DNA from: UBA7672 sp963738625
GTDB taxonomy: Bacteria; Pseudomonadota; Alphaproteobacteria; Caulobacterales; Hyphomonadaceae
Reading direction: 5' to 3'
DNA length: 64,000 nucleotides
Assembly: GCA_963738625.1 (NCBI GenBank)
Contig: CAVTXH010000002.1
Span: forward strand, 1,113,240 to 1,177,239
Shown here: piece by piece, positions 1 through 9,050 of the stretch
Layout of the letters: each line of letters begins with the position of its first letter
Numbering within the stretch: position 1 is the first letter of the stretch
Position numbers and translations under genes: made by a program
Notes under the pieces: generated by a model
The model's input: only the letters and a program-made list of their open reading frames with translations
What the model was told of the DNA's origin: nothing
The model's database searches: none

Positions 1-937
1 CGCGGTCGAATTCGGAGGTGGCCGGCCCTCCGAATCCGATAGCCTCCGCGATGGTCGCTGAAAGAACGAGCTGCAACGAGATATAGCGCCTGCCCCTGCG
101 GTATTCGGCCTCGACCTCGACCGTCCGCGCGCCGGCCAGCCCGTTGCGTTCGACCCCCACGGCCACACGATCAAGGCCAGCGAGCTTCATCGGCGTTGCG
201 CTGCGCAGGTCGCCGCCCGCGACCGTCGCCGGCGCGCCGGCAGCGAGGAGCCCCGCAGACTCCGGCAACGGCTTCGATCCCACATCGACCGCCGCTCCGG
301 GCGCCGGGCCATTGCCGTCGACACTGAAATCCGGCAGCCGAGCGAGCTGCGGCAGCAGGTTTCCGCTGGAGAATGCAGCCGCCATGGTCGCGAATCCGAC
401 CAGCAGCGCCAGAAACAGCGCCGCGAATGTCGTGACGATGGAATAGTTCACCGCCGCATTGTCCGGCGCGTGCATCACCTTCGGCACGCCCACGAACAGG
501 AGATAGAGGCTGTAAGCCGCGCCTAAAAGCGCGAACACGCCCAGCGCCGGCACTACCGCCAGCACCGCGGCGACCATGGCCGCCGTGATCGAATAGGCCG
601 ATACCTTGAAAGCTTGGCGATAGCTCCGCTGCGCGCCGAAACGCGGAGCGATCCAGTTGATCGCATGCGCGAAGATGAAAACGCCGGCGACCGTCAGCAT
701 GTAGAAAAGCAGGGCCGAAGCCAGCACCTCGACGATCGGCGCGCGATGTGTGCTGCCGTTGATCTCCACCCCGAGAACCGACAGCCCGACGACAATGGCG
801 ATGGTGGGGATGGCGGCGAGCGGCGCGACATAGCCGACAGCCAACTTTCCTGGCTCGGCCAATTCCTTGTCGATGACATCCCATTCGGTCCGCGGCGACA
901 GAAGCAGGTTCGACACTCGTGCGATCAAAGCTTTCAT
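1..937 (-). CDS. Yip1-family membrane protein, truncated by window edge
   Basis: The reading frame starts at an ATG at 937 (GGAGG about 9 nt upstream) and stays open to base 1, so the C-terminus is missing. The first ~200 residues contain about five hydrophobic segments and read like YIP1-domain proteins: an N-terminal stretch MKALIARVSNLLLSPRTEW, then alternating membrane helices, with a PxLG motif in a later helix. Bacterial Yip1 proteins are inner-membrane proteins of unknown function. The visible C-terminal part is soluble and Ala/Gly/Pro-rich. It is transcribed divergently from the MFS gene. Family assignment is by pattern, the rest is description. Confidence 0.75.
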   Translation of the reverse strand, partial: MKALIARVSNLLLSPRTEWDVIDKELAEPGKLAVGYVAPLAAIPTIAIVVGLSVLGVEINGSTHRAPIVEVLASALLFYMLTVAGVFIFAHAINWIAPRFGAQRSYRQAFKVSAYSITAAMVAAVLAVVPALGVFALLGAAYSLYLLFVGVPKVMHAPDNAAVNYSIVTTFAALFLALLVGFATMAAAFSSGNLLPQLARLPDFSVDGNGPAPGAAVDVGSKPLPESAGLLAAGAPATVAGGDLRSATPMKLAGLDRVAVGVERNGLAGARTVEVEAEYRRGRRYISLQLVLSATIAEAIGFGGPATSEFDR

Positions 938-1146
938 CGACCGCCCCTCCCGAACTGGCGCGTAGCCTATAGAGGGCCGCATGTCCGATCAAACCGCGCG
1001 GTAGTGGTTGCCGGTCCGTTAGTGTAAGCGGCATTACGGCCCACTGGCCAGTTGTCCCGCCCCCGTGTAATAGAATCGGAAACTGCGCAGTTTCGGGGGC
1101 CTGGTGGGGCGCCCTTTTGTCGGAAACCATTTCGGAGCCCTATCTG

Positions 1147-2823
1147 ATGGACGCTTCAACCGCGCCCCATGACGCCCCTCATCGTCGTGAACCGACATCT
1201 GAGGAAAAGCGGCTGACCTTCATCGCTTTGATGATCGTCTTCCTGCTGAGCGCACTCGACCAGACGATCGTTTCGACCGCGATGCCAACCATCATCCGCG
1301 AGTTGAACGGCCTTAACCTCTATGCGTGGGTGACGACGAGCTACCTGCTTACGTCCACTGTCATGGTTCCGATCTGGGGGAAGCTGGGCGACCTGTACGG
1401 CCGCAAGCTGATCCTGATCATTGGCATCATCATTTTTGTCGCCGGCTCGTGGCTGTGCGGCATCTCGGGGGAATTCGGCGATATTCCGGGCATCGGCGAC
1501 GGCATGATGCAGCTGATCATCTTCCGCGGGATCCAGGGCATTGGCGGCGGCGCACTGTTCACCACGGCGTTCGCGACGATCGCCGATCTCTTCCCGCCGC
1601 GCGAGCGCGGAAAATACGCCGGCCTGTTTGGGGCGATGTTCGGTCTTGCAAGCGTGATCGGCCCCATCGTCGGCGGCTATTTCACTGATCATGGCAGCAC
1701 TGACATCGCCGGACTACACATCGCAGGCTGGCGCTGGTGCTTCTACATCAACCTGCCGACTTCGATCCTTGCCCTGGCGATGATCAGCATCAAGATGCCG
1801 AACCTGGGCCACACGGGCGGCGGCAAAATCGACTGGCTGGGCGGCATCTTCGTCGTACTTTCCATCGGCGCGCTGATGCTCGCGCTGACCTGGGGCAACG
1901 ACCACGGCTGGACCGCGCCTGACGTGCTGGGGCTGTTCGCCTTCTCGCTGGTCACTGGCATCGCCTTCGTCATGATCGAGCACGTGGCGAAGGAACCCAT
2001 CCTGCCGCTGGGCCTGTTCAAGATCCCGGCCTTCACGACAACGACCATCACTTCGTTCATCATCTCGATGGCGTTCATGGGCACCATCGTCTACCTGCCG
2101 CTGTTCCTGCAGTTGGGACTGGGCATACAGGCGACCAACTCTGGTATGCTGTTACTGCCGCTCATGGTCGGGCTGATCTTGTCGGCGACGCTGTCTGGCC
2201 GCGTGGTGACGCGGACCGGCAAGTACAAAGCCATGATGTTCGCCGGCGCTGGCACTCAGATGCTCGGCATCTTCCTGATGTCGCAACTGCACAGCGACGC
2301 CAGCCAGATGGACGTGATCTGGCGCCTGTTCATTGTCGGGGTGGGATTGGGCCCCTCGCAGAGTCTGTTCAACATGGTCTCGCAGAGCGCCGCCCCGATA
2401 CGCCAGATCGGCGTCGCCACCTCCACGGGCATGTTCCTGCGTCAGTGCGGCGGCATGATCGGCGTCTCGATCTTCGGCGCGATGCTGATGTCGAAACTGG
2501 GAGAGTCGCTGGCGCAGCAATTCCCGGGCGTGAAGATCGACCTCGGCAAGATGCAGCAGATGGCGGCGACGACCACTGGCGGCGGCGTCAAGCTGCCTCC
2601 GGCCATCGAGAAGGCAATCGCGACCGCGATTTCGGATGCGATGAGCTACATCTTCCTCGGCGCACTAGTCATCCTGGCGCTGGCAGTCGTTTCGATCCTG
2701 TTCATCCCGCAGATCACGCTGCGCGGACGCGGCCCTGGCCAGAATCCCGAAAAGGCCGACGAGGGCGTATCGCTGTCAGGCCCCGTGACGCAGAATGAGC
2801 CAGCCGCCGCGAAGGCTGACTAA
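1147..2823 (+). CDS. MFS multidrug exporter, DHA2 (EmrB/QacA) family
   Basis: A 558-residue protein with about 14 hydrophobic segments, the size and topology of DHA2 proton-drug antiporters. It has the LDQTIVSTAMPTI motif in helix 1, GKLGDLYGRK (motif A) in the first cytoplasmic loop, and the RGIQGIGGGALF and GPIVGG segments of motifs B and C. I start at ATG 1147 because GGAG lies 9 nt upstream; a TTG at 1117 in frame would add 10 residues without a clear site. EmrB-type pumps usually work with an EmrA adaptor and an outer-membrane channel, neither of which is adjacent, so it may act alone. The substrate cannot be read from sequence. It converges on the next gene with a 4-nt overlap. Confidence 0.93.
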   Translation: MDASTAPHDAPHRREPTSEEKRLTFIALMIVFLLSALDQTIVSTAMPTIIRELNGLNLYAWVTTSYLLTSTVMVPIWGKLGDLYGRKLILIIGIIIFVAGSWLCGISGEFGDIPGIGDGMMQLIIFRGIQGIGGGALFTTAFATIADLFPPRERGKYAGLFGAMFGLASVIGPIVGGYFTDHGSTDIAGLHIAGWRWCFYINLPTSILALAMISIKMPNLGHTGGGKIDWLGGIFVVLSIGALMLALTWGNDHGWTAPDVLGLFAFSLVTGIAFVMIEHVAKEPILPLGLFKIPAFTTTTITSFIISMAFMGTIVYLPLFLQLGLGIQATNSGMLLLPLMVGLILSATLSGRVVTRTGKYKAMMFAGAGTQMLGIFLMSQLHSDASQMDVIWRLFIVGVGLGPSQSLFNMVSQSAAPIRQIGVATSTGMFLRQCGGMIGVSIFGAMLMSKLGESLAQQFPGVKIDLGKMQQMAATTTGGGVKLPPAIEKAIATAISDAMSYIFLGALVILALAVVSILFIPQITLRGRGPGQNPEKADEGVSLSGPVTQNEPAAAKAD

Positions 2824-4679
2824 TCCTTGCGGATGATGCGGTAGAGTTTCAGCGGCGTATTGGCCAGCGGCTCCGGCGCAAGCCAGTCGGGCGGTGTTCC
2901 GTTGGCGAGCAGGTTGGCGAGAGTCGTATCCGCGGTTGCATCTCCGGCGGGGTGCTTGGCGTAGAACTGCGTTTCGGGCAGGGCCGCGCAGACCAGCACA
3001 TAGTCAGCCGACGTCTGCATCACGACGGGCTTCGCTGCGTCCGCTGACGAGCGCATGGCGGTTATCATCGTCATCAGGCCGTCGGAGTTGCGGTGATACG
3101 GCGCCGATATCGCCGCGTGCGGCGTGCGCTGCAAGATATTCGGGCCGAGAATGAATTCATTGAGCAGGACGCCACGCGGCAGCGTCGAAAGGCTCGCGAA
3201 AGCCTCGGGCCTTACGCAGGCCTTCGAAGACGCTTTCCGGGTCTCGTAGTTCGCGAGCGTCGCAGGCGAGAGCGTCCGAGCCTTCAGCTGTTCGCCAACG
3301 GCGCTCCAGGCGGCGGAAGCGGACGCCATCGCCGCTATAGCGAACAGCAGCACGCCCATCGGCGCGGTGCGGCTCTTCCACACCTGCCGGGCGCGCACAG
3401 CCGCCCATGCGCCGAATGGAATGGCGAACGCTGCGGCGAAGAACGCGCCACGGATCTGCCAGACCAGTATCGCCCAGCCCGCGACAAGGAAGCCGAGCAG
3501 AATCCAGCCATCCGCCGATTTCCAGCGCTTGTGGAGATAGAAGCCAGCCGCGATGAGCCCCGCAAAGGCCGCGCCGGCGAAGCTCAGCACCATTGAGGGA
3601 TCTTCGGCGATCAGCGCGCCCAAATTGCGGGCCTCGGCGATCTGCACCAGCCAGTAGGTCTGCATGTCGGCGCTCATGGCGGAATACCCCCCGCCGGCGC
3701 AGGCAGGGAACAAGGCCCAGAGGGAAGCGAGTGAGAAGGCGCCCAGCGCCGCCGCAGCCGCAAATCGGCGGCCGATAGTCTGCGTGAACGCCTCCGGCAG
3801 CACTTGGCCCAGCAGCATGGCGACACCGCCCGCGGCGAGACCAAAGCCCAGGAAAGGCGTCGACATTTCGTCGCAAACCGGCGCGCCCCAGCGCGAAGGC
3901 GGAACCATCAGCAGGAAAGTCACGAGCGAAGATCCAGCCAGTCCCGCTCCCATCCATCCCAGCCCGCGCCGATAGACATCGGGGCGGAACAGCCACAGCA
4001 AGCCAGCGATCAGAACGCCCGCAACAACAAACGGCGCGCCTTCGGCCGCGGTCGCCATAGCGACGCCGAGCGCAACGCCCGCCACGGCGCCGGACTTCGG
4101 AGAGAGAGCCATCCGCAATAGGCCCAGCACGGCCACAAGCGTCAGGATGATTTCAATGCTGTGGTGATCGAACCCGCCGGGCGCAAACTTCGCCGTTGTC
4201 GGAAAAGCCAGCGCCGCAACCAGCGCGCCGGCGACAGACGCTTCGGTGCGCAGCCCGTCGCGCTCGCCGATTTCGCCACATATCCGCACGATCAGGTTCA
4301 TGAAGACGGCAAGCAGGGCGAGCGGCCACGCGAAGGCGACGATGATCTCCGCGGTAGGCTGCCCGACGACCGGCGTCAGCAAAGCAATCGGCGCTGCGAT
4401 CGCGGTGGCGATCCAGCGAGCCCAATGCATGGAGGTTCCATCCGGCGGATTGAGACGGTGTTGGATGTTGTCCCACCATCCCTGACCGGCCAGCACGTCG
4501 CGCACGCTCACCAGCCACATGGTGTTGTCGGGATCAGTGAATTCGAGGCGCACGGCTTGGCCGCCGAACCCGACGATCAGGATCGCGGCGGCCAGCACCC
4601 AGCCGAGCCGCCAGACCGGCAACTGCCGCCCACCCGCCTTGGCCGGAGTATCCGCCACAAGAACGCCTGCCTGAGTCAT
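2820..4679 (-). CDS. polytopic membrane protein, GT-C glycosyltransferase-like
   Basis: A 619-residue protein with about 12 hydrophobic segments. The first periplasmic loop carries TDPDNTMWL and further acidic and tryptophan residues (GQGWWDN, MHWARW). Acidic residues in this loop are the hallmark of GT-C glycosyltransferases such as oligosaccharyltransferase-type enzymes, and a short cysteine-containing soluble domain ends the protein. Similar alphaproteobacterial proteins are often left uncharacterised. A role in transferring sugars from polyprenyl carriers at the periplasmic face is an inference only. It overlaps the stop of the convergent MFS gene. Confidence 0.65.
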   Translation of the reverse strand: MTQAGVLVADTPAKAGGRQLPVWRLGWVLAAAILIVGFGGQAVRLEFTDPDNTMWLVSVRDVLAGQGWWDNIQHRLNPPDGTSMHWARWIATAIAAPIALLTPVVGQPTAEIIVAFAWPLALLAVFMNLIVRICGEIGERDGLRTEASVAGALVAALAFPTTAKFAPGGFDHHSIEIILTLVAVLGLLRMALSPKSGAVAGVALGVAMATAAEGAPFVVAGVLIAGLLWLFRPDVYRRGLGWMGAGLAGSSLVTFLLMVPPSRWGAPVCDEMSTPFLGFGLAAGGVAMLLGQVLPEAFTQTIGRRFAAAAALGAFSLASLWALFPACAGGGYSAMSADMQTYWLVQIAEARNLGALIAEDPSMVLSFAGAAFAGLIAAGFYLHKRWKSADGWILLGFLVAGWAILVWQIRGAFFAAAFAIPFGAWAAVRARQVWKSRTAPMGVLLFAIAAMASASAAWSAVGEQLKARTLSPATLANYETRKASSKACVRPEAFASLSTLPRGVLLNEFILGPNILQRTPHAAISAPYHRNSDGLMTMITAMRSSADAAKPVVMQTSADYVLVCAALPETQFYAKHPAGDATADTTLANLLANGTPPDWLAPEPLANTPLKLYRIIRKD

Positions 4680-4935
4680 TGCCTGTCCGTCGATCGCCAG
4701 AACTTCGAAAATTCTAGCAATTCCGGCTTAAGCATTCGCAAAATGGCGGGAAGACCGGCGCCGCAGTCGTTAACCTTGCGCCTTGGTCCAGACACCCTCG
4801 CCACAATGCGGTGGGCGCGCCGCCCTATGCCGGCCGCCAACCAGGCTCACAAGGAAACTCAAGCGGGGATACATCCCCGCGAGTCGGCCGCCTCCACCAC
4901 CCGTTCCCGGTGCGGCGCGCGGCCCGGAGGGACAA

Positions 4936-5523
4936 ATGAGTATCCGCACTTTCGCCCGCACCGCCGTCATGTCGAGCATCGTTCTCGCTGCGGCCGGCGC
5001 GGCTGACGCAGATGTCTTCATGAAGCTGGAAGGAACGCAGGGCGAGGCGATGCAACGCGGCTTCGAAGGCCAGATTGTGCTTGCAGGCGCCAGCATGAGC
5101 ATCAGCAGCTTTGTCTCTCCTGACCCGGAAGGCGTAGCCGACACAGTCCGCTCCACCAATGTCGGCCCGCTCTATCTTACCAAGTCCCCGGACCGCACCT
5201 CGCCTAGGCTGATGATGGCCGCCATCGAAGGCGCGCCGCTCGGGACGGTCGAGATCACCTTTACGTCGCCGGCACGTACAGGCGTTGGCCAAGTGGTGGA
5301 GTCGCGTTGGATTCTGGAGGGCGCCGAAGTTCGCTCGTTCAACGTGTTCCCCGACACGGCCAATGGCGGCGCACCGACCGAAACCGTCGAGATCAGCTAC
5401 TCCTCGATGCGCTACCAGTACTTCACGAAAGACGCGAAAGGTCAGCGCACCGGCGCGATGGAAGAAGTGAGATGGGCTGTGCCTGAGAGCCAGCTTTTCC
5501 CCTTCGACGAAGGCTGCCGTTAG
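4936..5523 (+). CDS. secreted Hcp-fold (T6SS tube-like) protein
   Basis: The start is ATG 4936 with GGAGG six nt upstream. The 195-residue product opens with a signal peptide (MSIRTFARTAVMSSIVLAAAGAADA). After it comes a domain patterned like Hcp: FMKLEGTQGEA, LYLTKSPDRTSPRLMMA, VEITFTSPA, and a terminal beta-hairpin with TETVEISYSSMRYQYF and EVRW. True Hcp rings are cytoplasmic and lack signal peptides. No other type VI secretion gene is in the window, so this is probably an exported Hcp-like protein with another role. A 9-bp stem-loop follows the stop. Confidence 0.8.
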   Translation: MSIRTFARTAVMSSIVLAAAGAADADVFMKLEGTQGEAMQRGFEGQIVLAGASMSISSFVSPDPEGVADTVRSTNVGPLYLTKSPDRTSPRLMMAAIEGAPLGTVEITFTSPARTGVGQVVESRWILEGAEVRSFNVFPDTANGGAPTETVEISYSSMRYQYFTKDAKGQRTGAMEEVRWAVPESQLFPFDEGCR

Positions 5524-5536
5524 GTTTTGGTTTCCG

Positions 5537-5565
5537 GAATCGGGCGAGTCTTGCTTGCCCGATTC
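5537..5565. other. stem-loop downstream of Hcp-like gene
   Basis: GAATCGGGC (5537-5545) and GCCCGATTC (5557-5565) are perfect 9-bp arms around an 11-nt loop, 13 nt after the stop codon. There is no T-run, so it may stabilise the mRNA end or act as a weak terminator. Confidence 0.4.
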
Positions 5566-5623
5566 ACGGGCGCCTAACCGGTTTCTGCTAGTCCTTTCCG
5601 TCTCTAGGGAGGGACTCGATCCC

Positions 5624-6187
5624 ATGGCCAAGGCCTCATTCCACAAGAACCAGAAGGTGTTCGTTAAGCCTGTGGGCACCTGGGCGATCGTCGAACGCGT
5701 CCTGCCCCAGTGGGTAAAGGGCCTCGAGGAGCCGCTCAAGGTTCACTACGACGTCGGCCTCGGCCGCGAATTCGCCGCGAGCGAACTCACAGCGGACAAG
5801 GGCAATGGCCCGATCGACGACGTGGCCGATGTCGAGACCTGGCGCATCAACCGCGCCCGCAACCGCTGGAACGAAGGCGACGAAATCCCCAATCACCCCT
5901 TTCCCGGCACTTTCCCGGTTGTGACGACCGACGACAAGAATTGGGGCGGCTGGCGCGTTCCCAGCTCCGAATATGACCGCGATCCCCAGAAGATCGAGTT
6001 CCAGGCTCGGATCATCGAGTCCTCGCCTCATCTGATGCGTATCGCCAAGGAGCTCGCCCAGTTCGGGCACAGCAACAGCGACGATATGCCGTCCGAACTC
6101 CTGGATCTCGCCAAGAAGGCCAACGCGTTGCTCCGCCGCATTTACGATACACACGGCGATGTCACCCAAGCGCGCGCCGCTGAATAG
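5624..6187 (+). CDS. conserved hypothetical protein
   Basis: The ATG at 5624 follows GGGAGGG at a good distance; in-frame codons upstream of it lack support. The 187-residue soluble protein has no signal peptide or membrane helix. It begins with a short beta-rich part (KASFHKNQKVFVKPVGTW) and ends in a helical segment. Conserved-looking tryptophans (NWGGWRVP) and a YDRDPQKIEFQARIIE segment suggest a real family limited to alphaproteobacteria, but I do not recognise a function. It is followed by pepN after about 120 nt. Confidence 0.75.
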   Translation: MAKASFHKNQKVFVKPVGTWAIVERVLPQWVKGLEEPLKVHYDVGLGREFAASELTADKGNGPIDDVADVETWRINRARNRWNEGDEIPNHPFPGTFPVVTTDDKNWGGWRVPSSEYDRDPQKIEFQARIIESSPHLMRIAKELAQFGHSNSDDMPSELLDLAKKANALLRRIYDTHGDVTQARAAE

Positions 6188-6305
6188 CCACACGGATTTG
6201 CGGGGATTTCTGGCCGGCCGGACTTTATCTCCGCGCTGAACCCTGTAGGCATTGCACTCGGCGCAGCACGCTACGCAGCGCCGTACCTTGAGAGCGTTGC
6301 CGACC

Positions 6306-8936
6306 ATGCGAACCGACACGCCGCCGCCGGTAAGGCTCGCCGACTATCGGCCCTTCCCATTCAAGATCGACCAGGTGCGCCTGCTGTTCCGGCTCGATCC
6401 GGGCGCAACGCATGTCATCTCGGAACTCAGCGTACGTCGCACCGGCGAGGCCGACGCGCCGCTGCGCCTCGATGGCGAGAAACTACTTCTCAAATGCATC
6501 CGGATCGACGGACGGCCGCTCGCCGATCAGGACTTCGCAGTCGACGGCGAAGGGCTCGTGATTTTCCGGCCCGGCGACACGTTCACGCTGGAAATCGAAA
6601 CCGAGATATCTCCGGAAGCCAATACCGAACTCTCCGGCCTCTACATCTCAAGCAACCGCTTTTGCACACAGTGTGAAGCCGAAGGCTTCCGCAGGATCAC
6701 CTACTATCCGGACCGCCCGGACGTGCTTGCGCCGTTCTTCGTGCGCATCGAAGCCGATCGCACGCGATATCCCTTCCTGCTCTCGAACGGCAACCCCACG
6801 AACACCGGAGATCTCGACGAAGGCCATCACTTCGCCGAATGGATCGATCCGCATCCCAAGCCATCCTACCTCTTCGCGCTGGTCGGCGGCGATTTCGACG
6901 TGTTGGAAGACCATCACGTCACGATCTCGGGCCGGAACGTCAAACTCTCGATCTATGTCGAAAAGGGCGACAGTCCGCGCGCGGCCTATGCAATGCGCTC
7001 ACTGAAACAAGCCATGATCTGGGACGAGGATGTGTTCGGCCGCGAATACGATCTCGACGTCTTCCAGATCGTCGCCGTGCGCGACTTCAACTTCGGCGCG
7101 ATGGAGAACAAGGGCCTCAACATCTTCAACTCGGCCTACGTGCTCGCCGACGGCCAGACGGCGACCGATGCCGATTTCGAGGCTATCGAAAGCATCGTCG
7201 CGCATGAGTACTTTCACAACTGGACCGGCAACCGCATCACCTGCCGCGACTGGTTCCAGCTTTGCCTGAAAGAAGGCCTCACCGTCTATCGCGACCAGGA
7301 GTTCACCAAGGCCATGCGCTCGCCCGCCGTCGCGCGCATCAAGGAAGTGATCCGCCTGCGCACGCGCCAGTTCCCAGAAGATGCGGGCCCCCTGGCCCAC
7401 CCCGTGCGCCCGGACGCCTATGCGCGGATCGATAACCTCTACACCGCGACCGTCTACGAAAAAGGCGCCGAGTTGATCCGCATGCTGCGCCTTGTCATCG
7501 GCGAGGAAGCCTTCTTCGCCGGAATGAACCGCTATTTCGACACCTGCGATGGCACGGCGGCGACCATCGAGGATTTCATCGGGTCGTTCCAGGCTTCGAC
7601 CTCTCAGGATCTTTCAGCTTTCGCGCTGTGGTATGCGCAGGCCGGCACGCCGCTGGTCCGCGCCAGGGGCGAGTTCGACCAGGCTGCCCGCACCTGGCGC
7701 CTGACCCTCACCCAGACAACGCCGGCGACGCCAGGCCAGCCGGTGAAGGCGCCGATGCAGATTCCCGTTCGCATCGCCCTGTTCGACAGCAACGGCTCCA
7801 AACTGGAAACGCGCCTCAAGGGCGCGGCGGCCGACGAGCATGTCGTGCTGATGGATCACGGCTCGAACCAGTATCTGTTCGAAGACGTGGCCTCTCAGCC
7901 GAGGCCATCGCTCAATCGCGGCTTCTCGGCGCCGATCCGCCTGGTCGACGACATGACCGAACTTGAAAGGGCAGCGCTTGCCGGCGATGATGACGACGCA
8001 TTCGCGCAATGGGAAGCGCTGCAGACGATCGCCCGCGCCCTGATCCTCGAGACAGTGAATGGCGGCGCCCGCGAACCGGATCAGACGCGGCTGAAAGCCT
8101 ACGTGCAGTCGCTGCGCAATTCGGTTTCGCGCGCCTCTTCGACAGACAGCGCCTATGCAGCCCTGCTTCTCTATCTTCCGACCGTCGGCGAACTCGTGCT
8201 CGACGTCCGCGACGCCGATCCGTCGGCGATCCACACGGTGCGTCTGCACATGCGTCGCGCCATCGCCCGCATGCTGGAGGACCTCCTGCTGTCGGTCATC
8301 GACCGCCAGGAGCCGGCCAGGTTCGATCCGTCCGCTCACGCCGCCGGCCGGCGCGCCCTGCGCGCTTCGGCGCTGTCGCTGCTCTCTGCTCTGGGCGACC
8401 GCCACGAGGAACTGATCGCGCAGGCCTATCGGTCGGCCGCGACAATGACGGAAACACTTGCCGCGCTGACCGCGCTCTCCAACATCGAAAGCGAAGCCTT
8501 CGACACGGCGCTCAAGAATTTCGAATCCCGCTGGTCAGCCTCCCCGCTCGTCATGGACAAGTGGTACGGCGTCCAGGCGATGTCGGTTCGCGACGACCTG
8601 CGCGAGCGGCTGCAGAAGCTGATCGAGCGGCCGGACTACGACCTGCGCAACCCGAACCGCGTGCGCTCGCTGGCTGCGTCCTTTTCGATGAACAACCCGG
8701 TTGCGTTCCATACGGCCGATGGCTGGGGCTATCGCTTCCTGGCCGATCTGATCCTCAAGGTTGACCCGCTCAACCCCGCGCTTTCGGCCCGGCTTTCGAC
8801 AGCCTACGAGAGCTGGCGGTCGTTCAACGCCCCTCGGCGCGAGCGGGCCCAAGCCGAGCTGACGCGGCTATCCGAGGCAGGCCTTTCGAAGAACGCCCTG
8901 GACATTGTCGGACGGGCCCTGGCCGAACCGGCCTGA
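6306..8936 (+). CDS. pepN: aminopeptidase N (M1 metallopeptidase)
   Basis: The 876-residue product matches the length of bacterial PepN (about 870). It carries the exopeptidase motif GAMEN at 264-268 and the zinc site HEYFH at 300-304 with the third ligand Glu323 (HExxH-x18-E). DUF3458-type beta and helical domains follow to the C-terminus. PepN removes N-terminal residues from peptides in the cytoplasm and takes part in peptide recycling. I start at ATG 6306 (MRTDTPPPVRL), since the preceding 18 codons from 6252 look non-conserved. No frame interruption is seen. Confidence 0.96.
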   Translation: MRTDTPPPVRLADYRPFPFKIDQVRLLFRLDPGATHVISELSVRRTGEADAPLRLDGEKLLLKCIRIDGRPLADQDFAVDGEGLVIFRPGDTFTLEIETEISPEANTELSGLYISSNRFCTQCEAEGFRRITYYPDRPDVLAPFFVRIEADRTRYPFLLSNGNPTNTGDLDEGHHFAEWIDPHPKPSYLFALVGGDFDVLEDHHVTISGRNVKLSIYVEKGDSPRAAYAMRSLKQAMIWDEDVFGREYDLDVFQIVAVRDFNFGAMENKGLNIFNSAYVLADGQTATDADFEAIESIVAHEYFHNWTGNRITCRDWFQLCLKEGLTVYRDQEFTKAMRSPAVARIKEVIRLRTRQFPEDAGPLAHPVRPDAYARIDNLYTATVYEKGAELIRMLRLVIGEEAFFAGMNRYFDTCDGTAATIEDFIGSFQASTSQDLSAFALWYAQAGTPLVRARGEFDQAARTWRLTLTQTTPATPGQPVKAPMQIPVRIALFDSNGSKLETRLKGAAADEHVVLMDHGSNQYLFEDVASQPRPSLNRGFSAPIRLVDDMTELERAALAGDDDDAFAQWEALQTIARALILETVNGGAREPDQTRLKAYVQSLRNSVSRASSTDSAYAALLLYLPTVGELVLDVRDADPSAIHTVRLHMRRAIARMLEDLLLSVIDRQEPARFDPSAHAAGRRALRASALSLLSALGDRHEELIAQAYRSAATMTETLAALTALSNIESEAFDTALKNFESRWSASPLVMDKWYGVQAMSVRDDLRERLQKLIERPDYDLRNPNRVRSLAASFSMNNPVAFHTADGWGYRFLADLILKVDPLNPALSARLSTAYESWRSFNAPRRERAQAELTRLSEAGLSKNALDIVGRALAEPA

Positions 8937-9003
8937 AACACGAGTTTATCGGGCGATGTCTGCCGCCCGACCGATCCTTCCCACGCGCTCGAACCCGATA
9001 TCG

Positions 9004-9018
9004 TTAACCGCTGCATAA
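9004..9018 (+). promoter_or_regulatory. near-match CtrA box upstream of EAL gene
   Basis: TTAA-CCGCTGC-ATAA fits the CtrA spacing (TTAA-N7-TTAA) with one mismatch in the second half, 33 nt before the GTG of the EAL gene. A chance match is possible. Confidence 0.35.
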
Positions 9019-9050
9019 TCATGCGCCCTTAGCGTTCACAGCGCCTTGGT

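Noticed and set aside
171..1130. 319-codon open frame on the minus strand
   Set aside because: It is offset from the Yip1-family frame, has Arg/Gly-rich low-complexity sequence and no domain; the Yip1 frame explains the DNA.
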